A stretch of 64,000 bases of DNA from Fomitopsis serialis (taxonomy: Eukaryota; Basidiomycota; Agaricomycetes; Polyporales; Fomitopsidaceae), in contig NW_025954963.1 in assembly GCF_022376445.1 (NCBI RefSeq), positions 1,178,001-1,242,000 of the forward strand, given 5' to 3'. Position 1 is the first letter of the stretch, and each line of letters begins with the position of its first letter. Both the position numbers and the translations under genes were made by a program. Below are positions 10,862-21,973 of this stretch, one piece after another. The notes below the pieces were generated by a model. That model did not search any database and was not told the DNA's origin. It saw only the letters and a list, made by a program, of their open reading frames with translations.

Positions 10862-11888
10862 TCCAGCTTCGATGACCCGAGTCTTGCGCTAGAATGCGGG
10901 GAAATGTTAGTGTAGTGACAGACACGACTTCTTGTGAGCGATAGAGTACCAACGTTGGATGTAACCAGGCTCGAGCACTCTCCCGCGTTCCATGTACAGA
11001 AGATCCCCCACTGCTTGAGATCCGGGCGGTCGCAGACTCGGAGGTCCGACGTAGCGTGCACAGGATAACCCCCTTCGTCGGAGCGGCTCTTGGTCTATTG
11101 TCGCTTTTGGGTACCCTCCATAAGAACACTAGTCGACTGCATGCCGGTGAGTCCCGTTGAAGTTTGAGGTCGCCGGGTGCTTCATACTCACCTCCGAGCC
11201 ATTGCGGTCCATGCTCACGCCCTACGCTGGGCACAGCCCGAAGCATGTTCGGTACGGCCTGTAGACTGTTGTGTGGAATGCTGTGAATGCACATCGAATT
11301 GAAATCATAAGTACTGACGTGCAACTACAACTTGATAACGAAGCGCAGCCATGACTTGCGACATCCTTTTCGGACGCGCCATGGCGTCGGGACGAGCAGT
11401 AAATTCGTACAGCAGAGATGCTGTTCCGAATGTCAAGAAGGACAACTTTTGTAGTACGCGGTGCCAACCTCGGTGGGATGTACCCAACCGTAACTGGGGA
11501 GAAAGTGTGTAAGACTGCCACTGGCGAGGGTAGTACTGGTGACGGTGTGTCGCGACTCGCCGAGTCCGAGTCCGAGTCGCGAGTCGCGTCCGTCGCGTGA
11601 ACTAGGCGCACGTGCTGCGGCCCACCGCAACCTCCCAACCTCCTCTTAGGAAGTTCCTCCTCCTCTCTGGCACACTGCCGTCCTCTTCTCCTGCACGAAC
11701 CGTACGACGCTCGTTTAATCGACATTCACACTCACTCCATCCGTGGACACGACCGACCAGTCTTCAAGACCTGTCGCCGAGAACATCGCCATCACGAGCG
11801 GCAGATTTCGTGCTCTCTTACTCTCCCGCTGAAAGGTACGGTATCATGATGCAGTGCAACTGTTTCTCGTGCCACAACTCACCTGCTC
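10862..11888. promoter_or_regulatory. intergenic, includes probable AVL9 promoter
   Basis: No gene is recognised. At 11551-11588 there is a short repeat of gagtc units, with cgcgactcg (11551-11559) inverted as cgagtcgcg (11573-11581 and again 11580-11588), which could form a hairpin or serve as a binding site. Pyrimidine-rich stretches around 11620-11700 resemble fungal promoters close to a start site. Confidence 0.4.
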
Positions 11889-14800
11889 ATGGCTGTGCCC
11901 GTTCGACAGATGGCCAATGCCACCTCTGGGACGCCGTCGCCATTCGACGACTCGCCTTCCTCGATCGCGCTCAATACGCACTTCCTCCTGCAACCAGAGC
12001 CCGAACACGACGAGTCGGGTGCTTCCTCCGACATTGCTTTCTCTGACGGCGACACCGCGTCGCAGCGATCCATCGCCCTGTCTTCCCCTACACGCTCGCC
12101 GCGCCCTGCGGCTCATCTCGGTCTGCAAGAAGAGGAGGACCAGGTGACGCCCTCTGCTATCACGCCTGTCTCGTATATCCGTCAAAGCCTGACGTACTCG
12201 AAGCGGAACACGCTGGACACGGACTTCAGCTCAGACGTCGATGACGACAGGAGCTTCTTCGCACGCAAAATGGACGACGGCGAGTCTCCCATATCCAGCG
12301 TAGCACCTTCGGTCCTGGAGGAACGAGAGAAGCCCTCGAGTCCACCACCCGTGCCCCTGACATTGGCTTCTCCTCCGCCATCTGCTCGTCCTCTCGTAGG
12401 TGTGAGAGGCAAGAGTGACACGGACAGCGTGATGTCAGCCGGGTCGGAGGGAACGTCGTACTCGTATTCGAAGAAGGCGCGGCCCGAGTCTCTGTTGCCT
12501 CAGGCAAACCAGGGACCGCTCGTGCTCGGCATTGCATTGGTGGATTTCGACCACTTGGTACGTGTGCCGCTGCTAGCCATCATACAGGTCCTCATCGCAG
12601 TCTCAGGTCGGCCCCAAGATCGAGTTCTCTAGAGGAGCAGCATGCGAGGACGAGGAGATTGCGAAGATCCTTCCCTTCCTTGCGCTCCCAGACGGCGCGC
12701 ATTTGGTAAGTGTTGCGCGTCCTCATTTTATTACCGAGAACCGGAACTCTACACAGTCGTCGGAAGACTATTCCTACTTCCACCTTGTCCCGACCGGCCC
12801 TAATCCCTCCACCATCTTCGGAATCTCGTACGTACGAGTCTTCCGCAATCTCTCCGTCCGCTGACCCTTACATGCCATGTAGATGTAACCGGCAAATCAG
12901 CGCCGCAGAGCTGCTGGTAAAGGAGGCCGAAGTTACTCGCTCGACGGTGCAGAAAGCTGTCGTCGTCCTCGCCTCGAAGCCCGTGTTCGGGCTCATCAGG
13001 TAAGCGGTCGATTACAGACGCACCGAAATACGCTCACGGTCGACGCAGAGACCGGCTCGGTGTGATCACTCGTGCGCTGTTCGCGCAACGCGACTTCTCT
13101 GACATGAGCATCCTGGATGACTTCCACACATCGCTCGAACACTCACTCCGGAGCCAGATGACGGAGAGCGGGCTATACATGGGTGCGCGTTGTTCAAGTT
13201 ATAAGCGTTGTCAGTGTTGACATGTACGTCTGGCTACCTCAGGGACTAGTCTGTGAGTGTACTGGAACAAGGCTGACGAGCTACGGGGTACTGATGCGTT
13301 TAGGCGGGAACTCGTGCATACGTTCCGGCAACGAACACTTGTTCTTTTGAAGGCTCTCATGTTGCAGAAGAAGGTACGGCAAGCAGGTGTGCTGAGCACA
13401 TTCGACGCTGAAACCCGTCGTAGATCATGTTCTTTGGTCACCCAGTAGAGCGACTGTGCACGTACCAGTACTCTCTGGTCACTCTGGTGCCTGGTATGCT
13501 CCGTGTGTGGCCTACAGCCTTCGGATTACTCATGGAGATCACCTAGGCCTCCTCCAGAACCTGGATGACTGTGGTTCGCCACCACTTACTGCACGAGCGC
13601 AGACGCTCTCACGACCGACATCATTGCGGACGTCCGATCACAAGAGCATGATGGCGTATGTTGGCCTGCCCCTGGATCTCTTTGGCAAGGTGCGTACCAA
13701 TACATGGTCCGTACGGCTCGTTTGTCTGATGTCCGCAATCCCAGGACGCGTTCTTCCAACCATATCTACCGCTTCAGCAGCTCGACATGTTGAAGGACAC
13801 GCAAAGCTGGCTGTGCGGCAGCACGAACACCATCGTCACGCAGCAGAAGGAAGTCGACCTTCTCGTCAACGTTGAGAATGGGACGATGGAGTTCCGTGAT
13901 CCGACGGTCGAGCGTGTGGCCGGGTTGACTGCCGCAGATCGGAAATGGATGGACGAGATCGTCAAGGACGTGAACGAGACATACGATGATGACCCAACAA
14001 GACCAAGTGGCATGCAGTGAGTATCTATCATGTTTGAACAGTAAGATCACAATTACTGAGACTACTGACCTAGCTTCAAGGGCAGTGACGACTACCTTAG
14101 ACAAAAGGTGCGCAGAGATCGAGGTATTGGCGTTCAATGAGCTAATGTCAGACTAGTTCGAGGAGTACATCTCAGGCGCTCTCGCCTCCGTAAAATACTC
14201 TGCGTTCTTGGCAAAAGTTGGGGGAGCTGGCGTCATGATGGCGGATGGCCAAGGTAGTGCCTCTTACACTGCTTCTTGTTATTCGCGCTTAGAGGCACGC
14301 ACAGGAGACCCCAATTCAGCACAAGACTTTAATGCTCTTTGGATACAGGAGTTCAAGAAGACAAATGCGTACGAAGTATGGGAACGTGTGACCGATCCAA
14401 TGTTGTTCGACATCATTGAGGCGCGGTATGTGATCTTCCTCATCGATTCTATCTCCTCTTACGTGAAGGCTATGTAGACATCCTTGTAGCGAGAAGCCCT
14501 CCGTCATCGCCGACGTTGGACTGCGGCTATCGGAAGGAATCCAGGAACTCAAGCTAGACCAGCAACTGGCTCCGACAAGGGAGGCTATATCCCGTACCAT
14601 CACCGCTGGGTCCACGAATGTCATCAAAGCGATGGAAGGGCTGCGTGGTCGCTGGCTGTCCCCGCGTACCGCACCTGGAACGCCGACCGCGTCCGCAACC
14701 CCTTCGAGCGATGGTTCGGCAGGGTCCACGAGCACGTCCAGCAGTGCGGACGAGGTCAGCAAGGCTGGTAGTTCACCGCCTTCGCGGCCACCTTCGATGA

Positions 14801-15219
14801 GGGGTGTATCTGACCCTGCACGGCCCCAGTCGCGCTCGAGCGGCTTGCGTCCCTTGAGTATGGCGGCGACACACCCAGTCCCCGTACCGCCTCCTCCGGT
14901 TCCTGAGCCGACTCGGTTCAGCGGCTGGGTTGGCTCATTCTTCACGCCGCGGCCACCCTCTTCGCGCACGTCGGTAGCGTCGTCGACACGCAGGGAGAGC
15001 AGCTCGGCGGCATCTGTGTCGTCTCGCGGGCCGTCTCCACATCCCGCATCACCGCCGCTTCCGCGTGCGAGGGATAGCGTGAGCAACGCGAGCGTCGCAG
15101 GGTCTGTGCAGAGCGAGGCTGTGAAGCTGCAGAACTTGGACGATGTGTATGGGGGCGTGAGCATACAGGAGCACGAGCCGCAGGAAGCAGAGCCAGCTGG
15201 TACCGGCGTGGCGCTCTGA
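11889..15219 (+). CDS. AVL9: AVL9-type DENN-domain protein
   Basis: Homologue of the conserved late-secretory/exocytic protein Avl9. A Ser/Pro-rich, presumably disordered N-terminus of about 215 residues precedes the core. The core begins VLGIALVDFDHLVGPKIEF and continues with ILPFLALPDGAH, EDYSYFHLVP and ISCNRQISAAELL. Later motifs are RELVHTFRQRTLVLLKALML, FFGHPVERLCTYQYSLVTLV and GLPLDLFG, in family order. Early exons are 11889-12557, 12607-12705, 12757-12827, 12883-12999 and from 13048. A 10-nt exon near 13246-13255 (coding TSL) is needed to join the next exon. Conserved C-terminal blocks (DTQSWLCGSTNTIV, VGGAGVMMADGQG) are followed by a low-complexity Ser/Pro tail ending GTGVAL. The start could be this ATG or the Met seven codons later. 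Intact as read. Confidence 0.88.
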
Positions 15220-15746
15220 TGATCAGTTTGGATTCATGTTCGAGGACCTTGCATTCTGGTATCCTATCCCTTGGCATTATTATTATATGGTTCATTCCGC
15301 CCAGCCCCTCGTCACTGTTGGACCTCTGAAGCAACACATGATGCTTTGACCATTAGGCTGCATTGGACAAATGCATTCCGTCTCGACCTGGGTTTTCCGC
15401 CAACAGTAAGTATAGCTTCGTGTACTTGCGTCCTAGATGTAAGGTCCGTAGTACCTTGCTCAGCTTTCCGTTGCCGCGCACGGTACTATTCCTGACTGTC
15501 GAATCATTCATAGCGTAAGTAATTCTAGCATCGGTATCCGGTGAACACTGTGCTTTAACCCAAGACGCGACCGTATAATTAAATTTTAGCTTATTCCTTT
15601 GTCTCATCCGCGATTATGTGACATGCATCCCCGCGTGCTTGAATGCACAACTCCTGATTATTCTAAGCAGTCGAGACCTACACATTGGATGTGTGATGAC
15701 CCACTAGCGTCGTCCACGTTGACTGACAATATGATCGTCCGCTCGA
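15220..15746. other. intergenic between convergent genes
   Basis: Lies between the AVL9 stop and the stop of the opposing beta-propeller gene. AT content is somewhat higher. No gene is seen. Confidence 0.5.
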
Positions 15747-16947
15747 CTACAAGTACAGCTTCCACCGTGGATCTAATATATGATCTATGAGCCAGGTGAC
15801 AGTGGCCAGTCGCTCGCCTTTCTTTGGGAAGCCCTGTTCCAGGAATCGCCTTAGATCGGCGACACACATTGACATGTCCCCGAAGACAACGACGAGCGCA
15901 AGGTCGCCCGCCCTTCGACCGAGCCCACAGTACTCTACTGGACTGCCCTGGATACGATGGATGATCGTCTCCATCTTCCTCTGCGTGCCCGTCGCAGGAT
16001 CAAGAACGAGAATGAAGGTGAACGGATCCGCTTCCTGAGCGTCTCCATTGTCATGCCTGCCGAATGCAACGACTACATCCAGCGCAGCGACATAGTGGAC
16101 CTCGTGTATAGCACCGCCAACTGGTTCAGAGCGCCATCGGATGTTCATGGCGTCCGAGTCGATGGCGTAGATCGTAGTCTGGCAACCGCCTCCCTTCGGG
16201 AGCGCGCCGCTGTCTGCCTCGTAGACAGCTAAGAGGAAGCTGTTTGCGCCCAAGGGCGCGCTGCACGTAGGGTGAATTCGATCGCCATCCTCGAGGGAGA
16301 CGGCGAGCTCAAAGCTCGCGTCTGGCTCTGGGAAATCCGGGACGTCGGGACCGCGCCAGCGCAGGACGTCCATTTTGTCATGCCACGCCTCGGAGGATGT
16401 CGCGATGATGTCGCCGTTTGGCCTGAGCGCGGCGGGCACGAGCACGCCTCCGACTGTGTTGAGCCGTCTTTGTTCACGGGTCACGAGCGGGGAGGTTGAC
16501 ACCGCCCAAAAGCCAGTCCTCTTCCGCTATGTCGCAAAGCAGGAGAGTGGTGAGGCCGTGGGGCGGGGCGCGGTCCTCGTCTTCCTCGACAGCGACGAGG
16601 ACCTTCCCATCGGCATACTGAAGCGGGACCTGCGCAAGGGAGCCGTAAAGCTCGGGTTTCCGGATGAGCCGACCGTCGGTGAGGCTGAACACCCAGAGGA
16701 GAGGAGAGCCTGAACCGCGATCAGGGATAACCACGATGCTACGCTCGATGTCGATGATGGGGTTGAGCCCATGCGGCGGATAGGCAACGAAGTCGAAGAG
16801 GCGCGTGGAATGTTCGAAAAGCTCGTTCTGGGCTCCGATACGCCAGACGTCGATAGCCTTGCTGAACGTGAGCACGTATGGTTGTTGTACGAAGAATGAT
16901 TCGACGTCGCCATCGAGAGTGGAAGGTTGAGAAATCGTAGGAGACAT
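15747..16947 (-). CDS. hypothetical protein, probable beta-propeller
   Basis: Starts MSPTISQPSTLDGDVESFF at 16947. Two reading frames join through a 49-nt GT-AG intron at 16454-16502 (exon 16503-16947, then 15747-16453), giving WLLGVGGVLVP at the junction. Repeated short strands of the type VLTFSKAIDVWRIG, LLWVFSLTDGRLIRK, TTIYAIDSDAMNIRW and TFILVLDPATGTQ suggest blades of a WD40/quinoprotein-like propeller. No canonical WD signature or catalytic motif is visible, and no signal peptide. It may be the propeller part of an F-box-type protein whose F-box is absent here. Function unknown. The intron donor (gtgtca) is weak, so an indel is an alternative explanation for the frame change. Confidence 0.65.
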
Positions 16948-17902
16948 GGGTACGGATGGTGAAAGTCACGATCTAGTTTGATGTATTGAGCACGTCGACA
17001 CAGTGTAGCTTAGTTGGGCCCACTTACCTTTGTACCGGGCTTCGTGACGGTTGCGGATGATAGAGACGCGTCTGACGCACGGTTTTGAGGTCTGCGACGC
17101 GCCCCAGACCGTCATTAAGGTGTACAGTTGGTGCACAGCATACACCATTGACGTACTGCAGATGTGACAACCCTGCAGGGCAAATATCTCCATGGGCACA
17201 TAGAACATGCACTACAAATCGGAATTGTCACTGACACCAAGTTGCCATGATCGGATCTTGGCGCGGGCACCTTTCGCACTTCCAGCGTTTATGGTGGTTC
17301 GCAATAAGAACACAGACTCGGTGACAGAATCGCGTTAGCATTTCAGCTGGCATGCTCCGGACGTTTGCCATCGAAGATACATCCGGCCTATGTCCGATAG
17401 TCTTGGCAACTCAGTCGCATCCCCGTACAGACGACTCGGACAGCTTCAGTGTCGGCGATTGTGCCTTTCGGCGAAGTATCCACCACCACCTCCGTTGTCT
17501 GAGATGGAGATCTTACTCCGTTCAACATGGAGAGCTGCTGTAACAGAGCAGCTACCGGGCACTGTCCAAATGACGGAGCTAGAAGCACCTCAGCCAACTA
17601 CTTCAAGCACCAGGACAGGCGGCAGGCTGTACGTACATGACAGTTCGACCGTCAGAAGCAGCACGGGTGTGATGCAGTTGAAAGTATTTCTGGAACCACC
17701 GACGGCTCCATGGGTCATCCGAGGAGTTGCCTGCATGATGGTCACCGTGGAAGGTATAAGACACAAAGTGCGCGAATCGTTGCGCCCAGGCTGGTCCTAC
17801 ATCTTCACCTTGCGCGATAGCATACCTTCACGTTCTGTTAATACCGTTAACCTCTCCTTTCACGACTTCCACATTGACGCACCGGCCAACCCAACCGTTA
17901 TC
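16948..17902. other. intergenic between divergent genes
   Basis: An open frame runs 17390-17902 into the secreted-protein frame, but its composition and lack of motifs argue it is not coding. The region probably holds two divergent promoters. Confidence 0.45.
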
Positions 17903-18843
17903 ATGCGTTTCACAACTTCCCTGTTCGCCGTCGTCACCCTGTTCTGCGTACTTCTCCTCGTACAAGCAGTGCCTGTGGAACCACGGGACGACGCGGAAGT
18001 GTGCGGCAAGATCACCGATTGCGACGATTGCGGTGCGTTACTTCTCTCTGTCACAAAGGCGTCATGCATTCTGACTCTTCAGACAAACTGCAGTGAAGAA
18101 GAATATCTGTGGATTCACGTTCAACACCCACCAATGCGTCGCGAGGAGTGCACATACCGGGGGGACACTTGCAACCAACGCGGCTCAGTGCAAGAGTATA
18201 GGCAAAGTCGGTCCTGGTGGTTCTCGTCAACGATACAAACACTTAATGATAAGCTGTTGCCCGTTCCAGCAACCCGCACACGGTGGTGGCGGGGCCAGTA
18301 ACACCGTTTCCAGGGCAGATGCAGAGAAGATCTGGAAAGGCATGGAGAGTCATGTGTTCGACGGCAACGGCGACAAACCCGGCTCCGGCAGACACCTCAC
18401 CTCGACATGGCTTAAACGCAACCCCAAGTCTGCTGCGGATATGGTCATCAACCCGCAAACATCGCTTGCAACAGTTCCCTTTGGAGTACGTCCTTTCGTC
18501 CGCTTGCCCTATGAGCTTGGGAAACTGATTCTTCCCTCTGCAGATGGACGGCAGGAAGACAAAGACGCTGTTCATCGACGGCAAGGTGACGGGGCTCGTC
18601 AACAACAAGCAGCAAGCCTTCACAGGCAGGTATACCAGGGACATAGTCGAGCAGATGTGCACCGACGCGATCGAGAAGTCGCTGGAGGAGAACAAGTCCA
18701 AGACCGCCATGCTTGCAGGGGACAACTCCTACGCCGTGAAGTCCTTCGATGGAGGGCCGACCGTCAGCGTTGCCGTTAACAGGAACAGCTGTTTCCCGCA
18801 GTTGATCACCCCCACAACCAGGCAGCCCGGGGAGAAATGCTGA
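17903..18843 (+). CDS. secreted protein, weakly EndoU-nuclease-like
   Basis: Three exons fit: 17903-18032, 18094-18485 and 18544-18843, totalling 822 nt, or 273 residues plus stop. The first 22 or so residues (MRFTTSLFAVVTLFCVLLLV then QAVP) form a clear signal peptide. A Cys-containing N-terminal part follows (CGKITDCDDC, NICGFTF, ISCCPF) and suggests disulfides. The C-terminal half has SHVFDGNGDKPGSGRHL, then an Ile/Cys helix region and SYAVKSFDGGPTVSV. The spacing of the two His residues and the Gly-rich loop recall EndoU-type RNases, but this is visual resemblance only. It may instead be a basidiomycete-specific secreted protein. Intact. Confidence 0.7.
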
Positions 18844-19279
18844 GGGTGTAGGATGCGGAGTGTGTTCGCATAGTGGCTGGGATGTCCTTTGTATGCAATC
18901 CTAGAACTTCGAAACGATATCGTGAGGGAAACTGCATGCTTCCATTTGACGAAGAGCTCACTGAGAACCACGAGAAATGCTTTCTCGAATCCACCCCAGC
19001 ATCCTCGGGACATGAAATCACTCACCAGGGCCAGTATTAGTGAGCCAACCATTGAGAAATAGACAGCACTGCTAGTATGCTACTTGAATAATCCAACTAA
19101 GTTACATCGTCGCCAAGTGTACGAAACGGGCGGTACATAGTCCCATATACAAGAATAATACACGTATAAATACATGCGCATGGATGTCCACAGTTAGGTT
19201 GCAGAGCTTCTCGCAGTGAAGTCGTGATGAGTCGTTAGTATCATGTTCTAACTGCTACGCAGGTGGGTGGCGGTGGCGG
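18844..19279. other. intergenic between convergent genes
   Basis: No gene seen. The sequence around 19080-19180 is comparatively AT-rich, as expected of 3' flanks. Confidence 0.5.
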
Positions 19280-20200
19280 TCAGAGCCGCACGACTGTGAG
19301 AATCGCAACGAGGCCATCTTGCTCGATGTCGTGGTTGACGCCTACGGTAACATGCATGCGGGATGAGTACGCGAGTGTGGTTCGCAACCCGAGAACGCAC
19401 CTCGGCTGCCTTTCTCAAGGAGACCGCGCCGCCACTCCACATCCCCCTTCCACCACATACCGCTCCAGTGGCTACCCGCGATTGCTTGCTCGACAATATA
19501 GTTTCGTCCGAGGTTGTAACCGTCATCCTCAATGAGATGGTTCTTGGACGAGTCCTTCTCAAGCGATGCACTGCGATGTGAGGTGAGCGTCCGGAGAGTA
19601 AAGTTTCGTGACTAGCCAGGCAACGCACCCAAGAAACCACGCCCCGCTATCTGCGATGGTCCCATTCTGCTTCCACGCCCGGAAATGGTGACCGCCCCTC
19701 ACGCTCTCCCAGCAGGTCCCGATTACGGGGAAGTAGTCCTGGCGATAGAGAAGCTGCTCCGGCTTGCGACCGAGCCCATCGCCCAGGTCGGCGTCGTGGA
19801 CATGTCCATAGTGTAGCCCGAGGCACTCCTTCGAGAAGCCGATGGACTTGGCGTAGGTGTGCAGGCCGGATTCGGTGAGGATGAAGGGATCAGAGAGCGC
19901 GGAGATGATGACATTCAGCGGTTCCCCCAGACGTTTCGTCGTGAACTGAGGCATGTAAGATGAACCATGAGGACCCAGAAGAGGAGCAACGGAGGGACGT
20001 ACGTCGAGCAACCTGCCGCCATGTAGCCTCGGGTCCACCCACCCCAGAGTATTCTCTACTGGTGGTAGTTCCCCATTCTCGTATTCCCTCTGTATCCGTG
20101 GCCCCTCAATCACAAATTGGTCCGGGCCATGCTCCGTTGGTAGAGCAACAATCTGAGAGAGCAAAGTCGAGACAACAATGAGGAGCGCGGGCGGTAACAT
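19280..20200 (-). CDS. secreted protein of unknown function, conserved in basidiomycetes
   Basis: Exons 19629-20200, 19401-19570 and 19280-19341 total 804 nt, or 267 residues plus stop. MLPPALLIVVSTLLSQIVALP is a signal peptide. The mature protein contains LGWVDPRLHGGRLLD, EPLNVIISALSDPFIL, ECLGLHYGHVHDADLGDG, FPVIGTCWESVRGGHHFRAW, NGTIADSGAWFLG and AGSHWSGMWWKGDVEWRRG, ending VNHDIEQDGLVAILTVVRL. I recall this pattern from numerous uncharacterised Agaricomycete proteins with no assigned function. One Asn-Gly-Thr site may be N-glycosylated. Intact, with good splice sites. Confidence 0.8.
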
Positions 20201-21973
20201 CGTCAGGCGGCGTGGGGGCGGTGGCTAACTTGCACGGGACGTCCTGCGGCCGCACATAAACTTCAGCTAGTGTATGTAGCCCGTATAGCGATAGCGCGAA
20301 GCGGCGATGAGGAGGATAGCTCGCCCAGCAAAATGGGAGAAGAGGCCAAAGAAGGGTTTGAGGCCCGAGTCGGGGGAGTGGAGATAGGTGCGTGCTGTGT
20401 GCATCAGTCCAGTGGGTCGCGGCGGCGCAGCGCCCGCCTCATCCTCGCCCCGCACCGATATCCCGGTCGACATCGCCTTGTCACTGGCAGCAGAAACACT
20501 CGCTCTTCGTCGCTGTGTCAACGTGCGCCATAGTCGGCCGTGAGGAGAGTGAGTCTTCCGCTTTGATCTCTGGGCAGGCATGGAGGCCGCTGCCGGCGTT
20601 GGCATTCACTTTGCAGAGAATTCATTGCTTTCCGGCACGTACTGTGCATACCGCTGCCCGGCCTCCCTTCTGCAAGTATATTGAGTACTTGCTGAGCTAC
20701 AAACGATCCCGAAGGATCATCTGACATTTTGTAGTCCTTCAGAATGATGGTATGATGCAAATGTGCGTGTGTCGTGTCATCCCGGACGATCGCAACCACT
20801 CGACGCCTCAGGATACATACTTGTGCTCCTCAGGCAGATGTGACCATTTCGCCCACCTTCATACCCCAGGATACATCCTGGTACTTATACTATTACACGG
20901 CAGATTGGGCTCAGTCGCTCACACACCAATTGACCTTTGATGCCGAAGTCCACAGGTCAACAATCTACGAGAGGTCACTTACCATGAGTCCTCGAATCCT
21001 GTTGAGATAAGTTGTGCTTAGACTGGAGAACGTGCCGCGGAGTCAGTTGCACGGATCCGGGATGCATGGCCAATTCAGAGACTGGGTGCATGGTATGTAC
21101 CTTCAACTCTTTGTCTGCAGATTGTTGATCCCTGCGCACCCCGTACAGCACGATGGAATGCCTCTGATGTCGAATCTGCGTCGGATTTTGCGACGAATGC
21201 GGTCCTAAGGATTTCAGTGGGTACTAGTACGGCTTTCTGCCATGAGGTAGATCCACGACGAGCGAGTCTCACACTGACAGAAAACGACGTGCGTGTATGC
21301 GTTTTCCCGGGAGCACTGGTAGGCGAGTGCCAATGTGGCTGACCCATTGTCATCGCCTTGGCCCGCAATGGTCATCCACAAAAAAAAAACTGCGCCAACA
21401 AATCTTCCAGATCGAGTGCGAACTAGCTTGAGCCTTGATCTCACAATGGTACTCAGGCCTTTCAACCAGTAGGTCCAATTATCTTACATAGCCCCACTCC
21501 AAGCTTAGATGGGCTCATCACTCATGATATAGACCCTGATAGAGCCTACTAGCGTCTCGTAGTCGGTTCCGATACTTATGCTGCCGCACATGTCCGGTTT
21601 CTCCCACAGCTGCAAAACATCGCGCCTGCAGGAGCTCGTCCCCTCTTTTCCAGTCAACTGCGCTCCATGACAGTATGACCAGTTGATATGGCGTGCTCCC
21701 GCCAAGCACCTTCAGACATATTAGCCGACACTGTGATCCCTTTCGCGCGAGAGCGGGTTCGAGGAGACAAACACTGATCTGCCGTATAGTGAGCCCTCCA
21801 TGGGGCTCCCATCGCAGGATAACATTGACCCTTTTTCTCTTCTCTGTCAAGGCCGCGTGGAGATGCTCCTCACCTTATCCGAGAACCTTTTTATACGCAC
21901 AGAAAAGACTCCGTCCTGGAGCCTCGCGCGACCTGCTCCCTCTTCTACGCAAGTAACTTAGGTGCACACGACC
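20201..21973. other. long intergenic region, no gene recognised
   Basis: Several short open frames exist on both strands but show no motif, signal or consistent splice pattern. A minus-strand frame at 20267-20605 ends in a hydrophobic segment and could be a small membrane peptide; support is too weak to call it. A run of ten A lies near 21380. Confidence 0.4.

Noticed and set aside
17390..17902. Long open frame in front of the secreted protein, in the same frame
   Set aside because: It lacks motifs and would place the clear signal peptide in the interior. It is better explained as promoter or leader.
20267..20605. Minus-strand frame with a hydrophobic end
   Set aside because: Could be a small membrane protein, but there is no homology signal or splice support.
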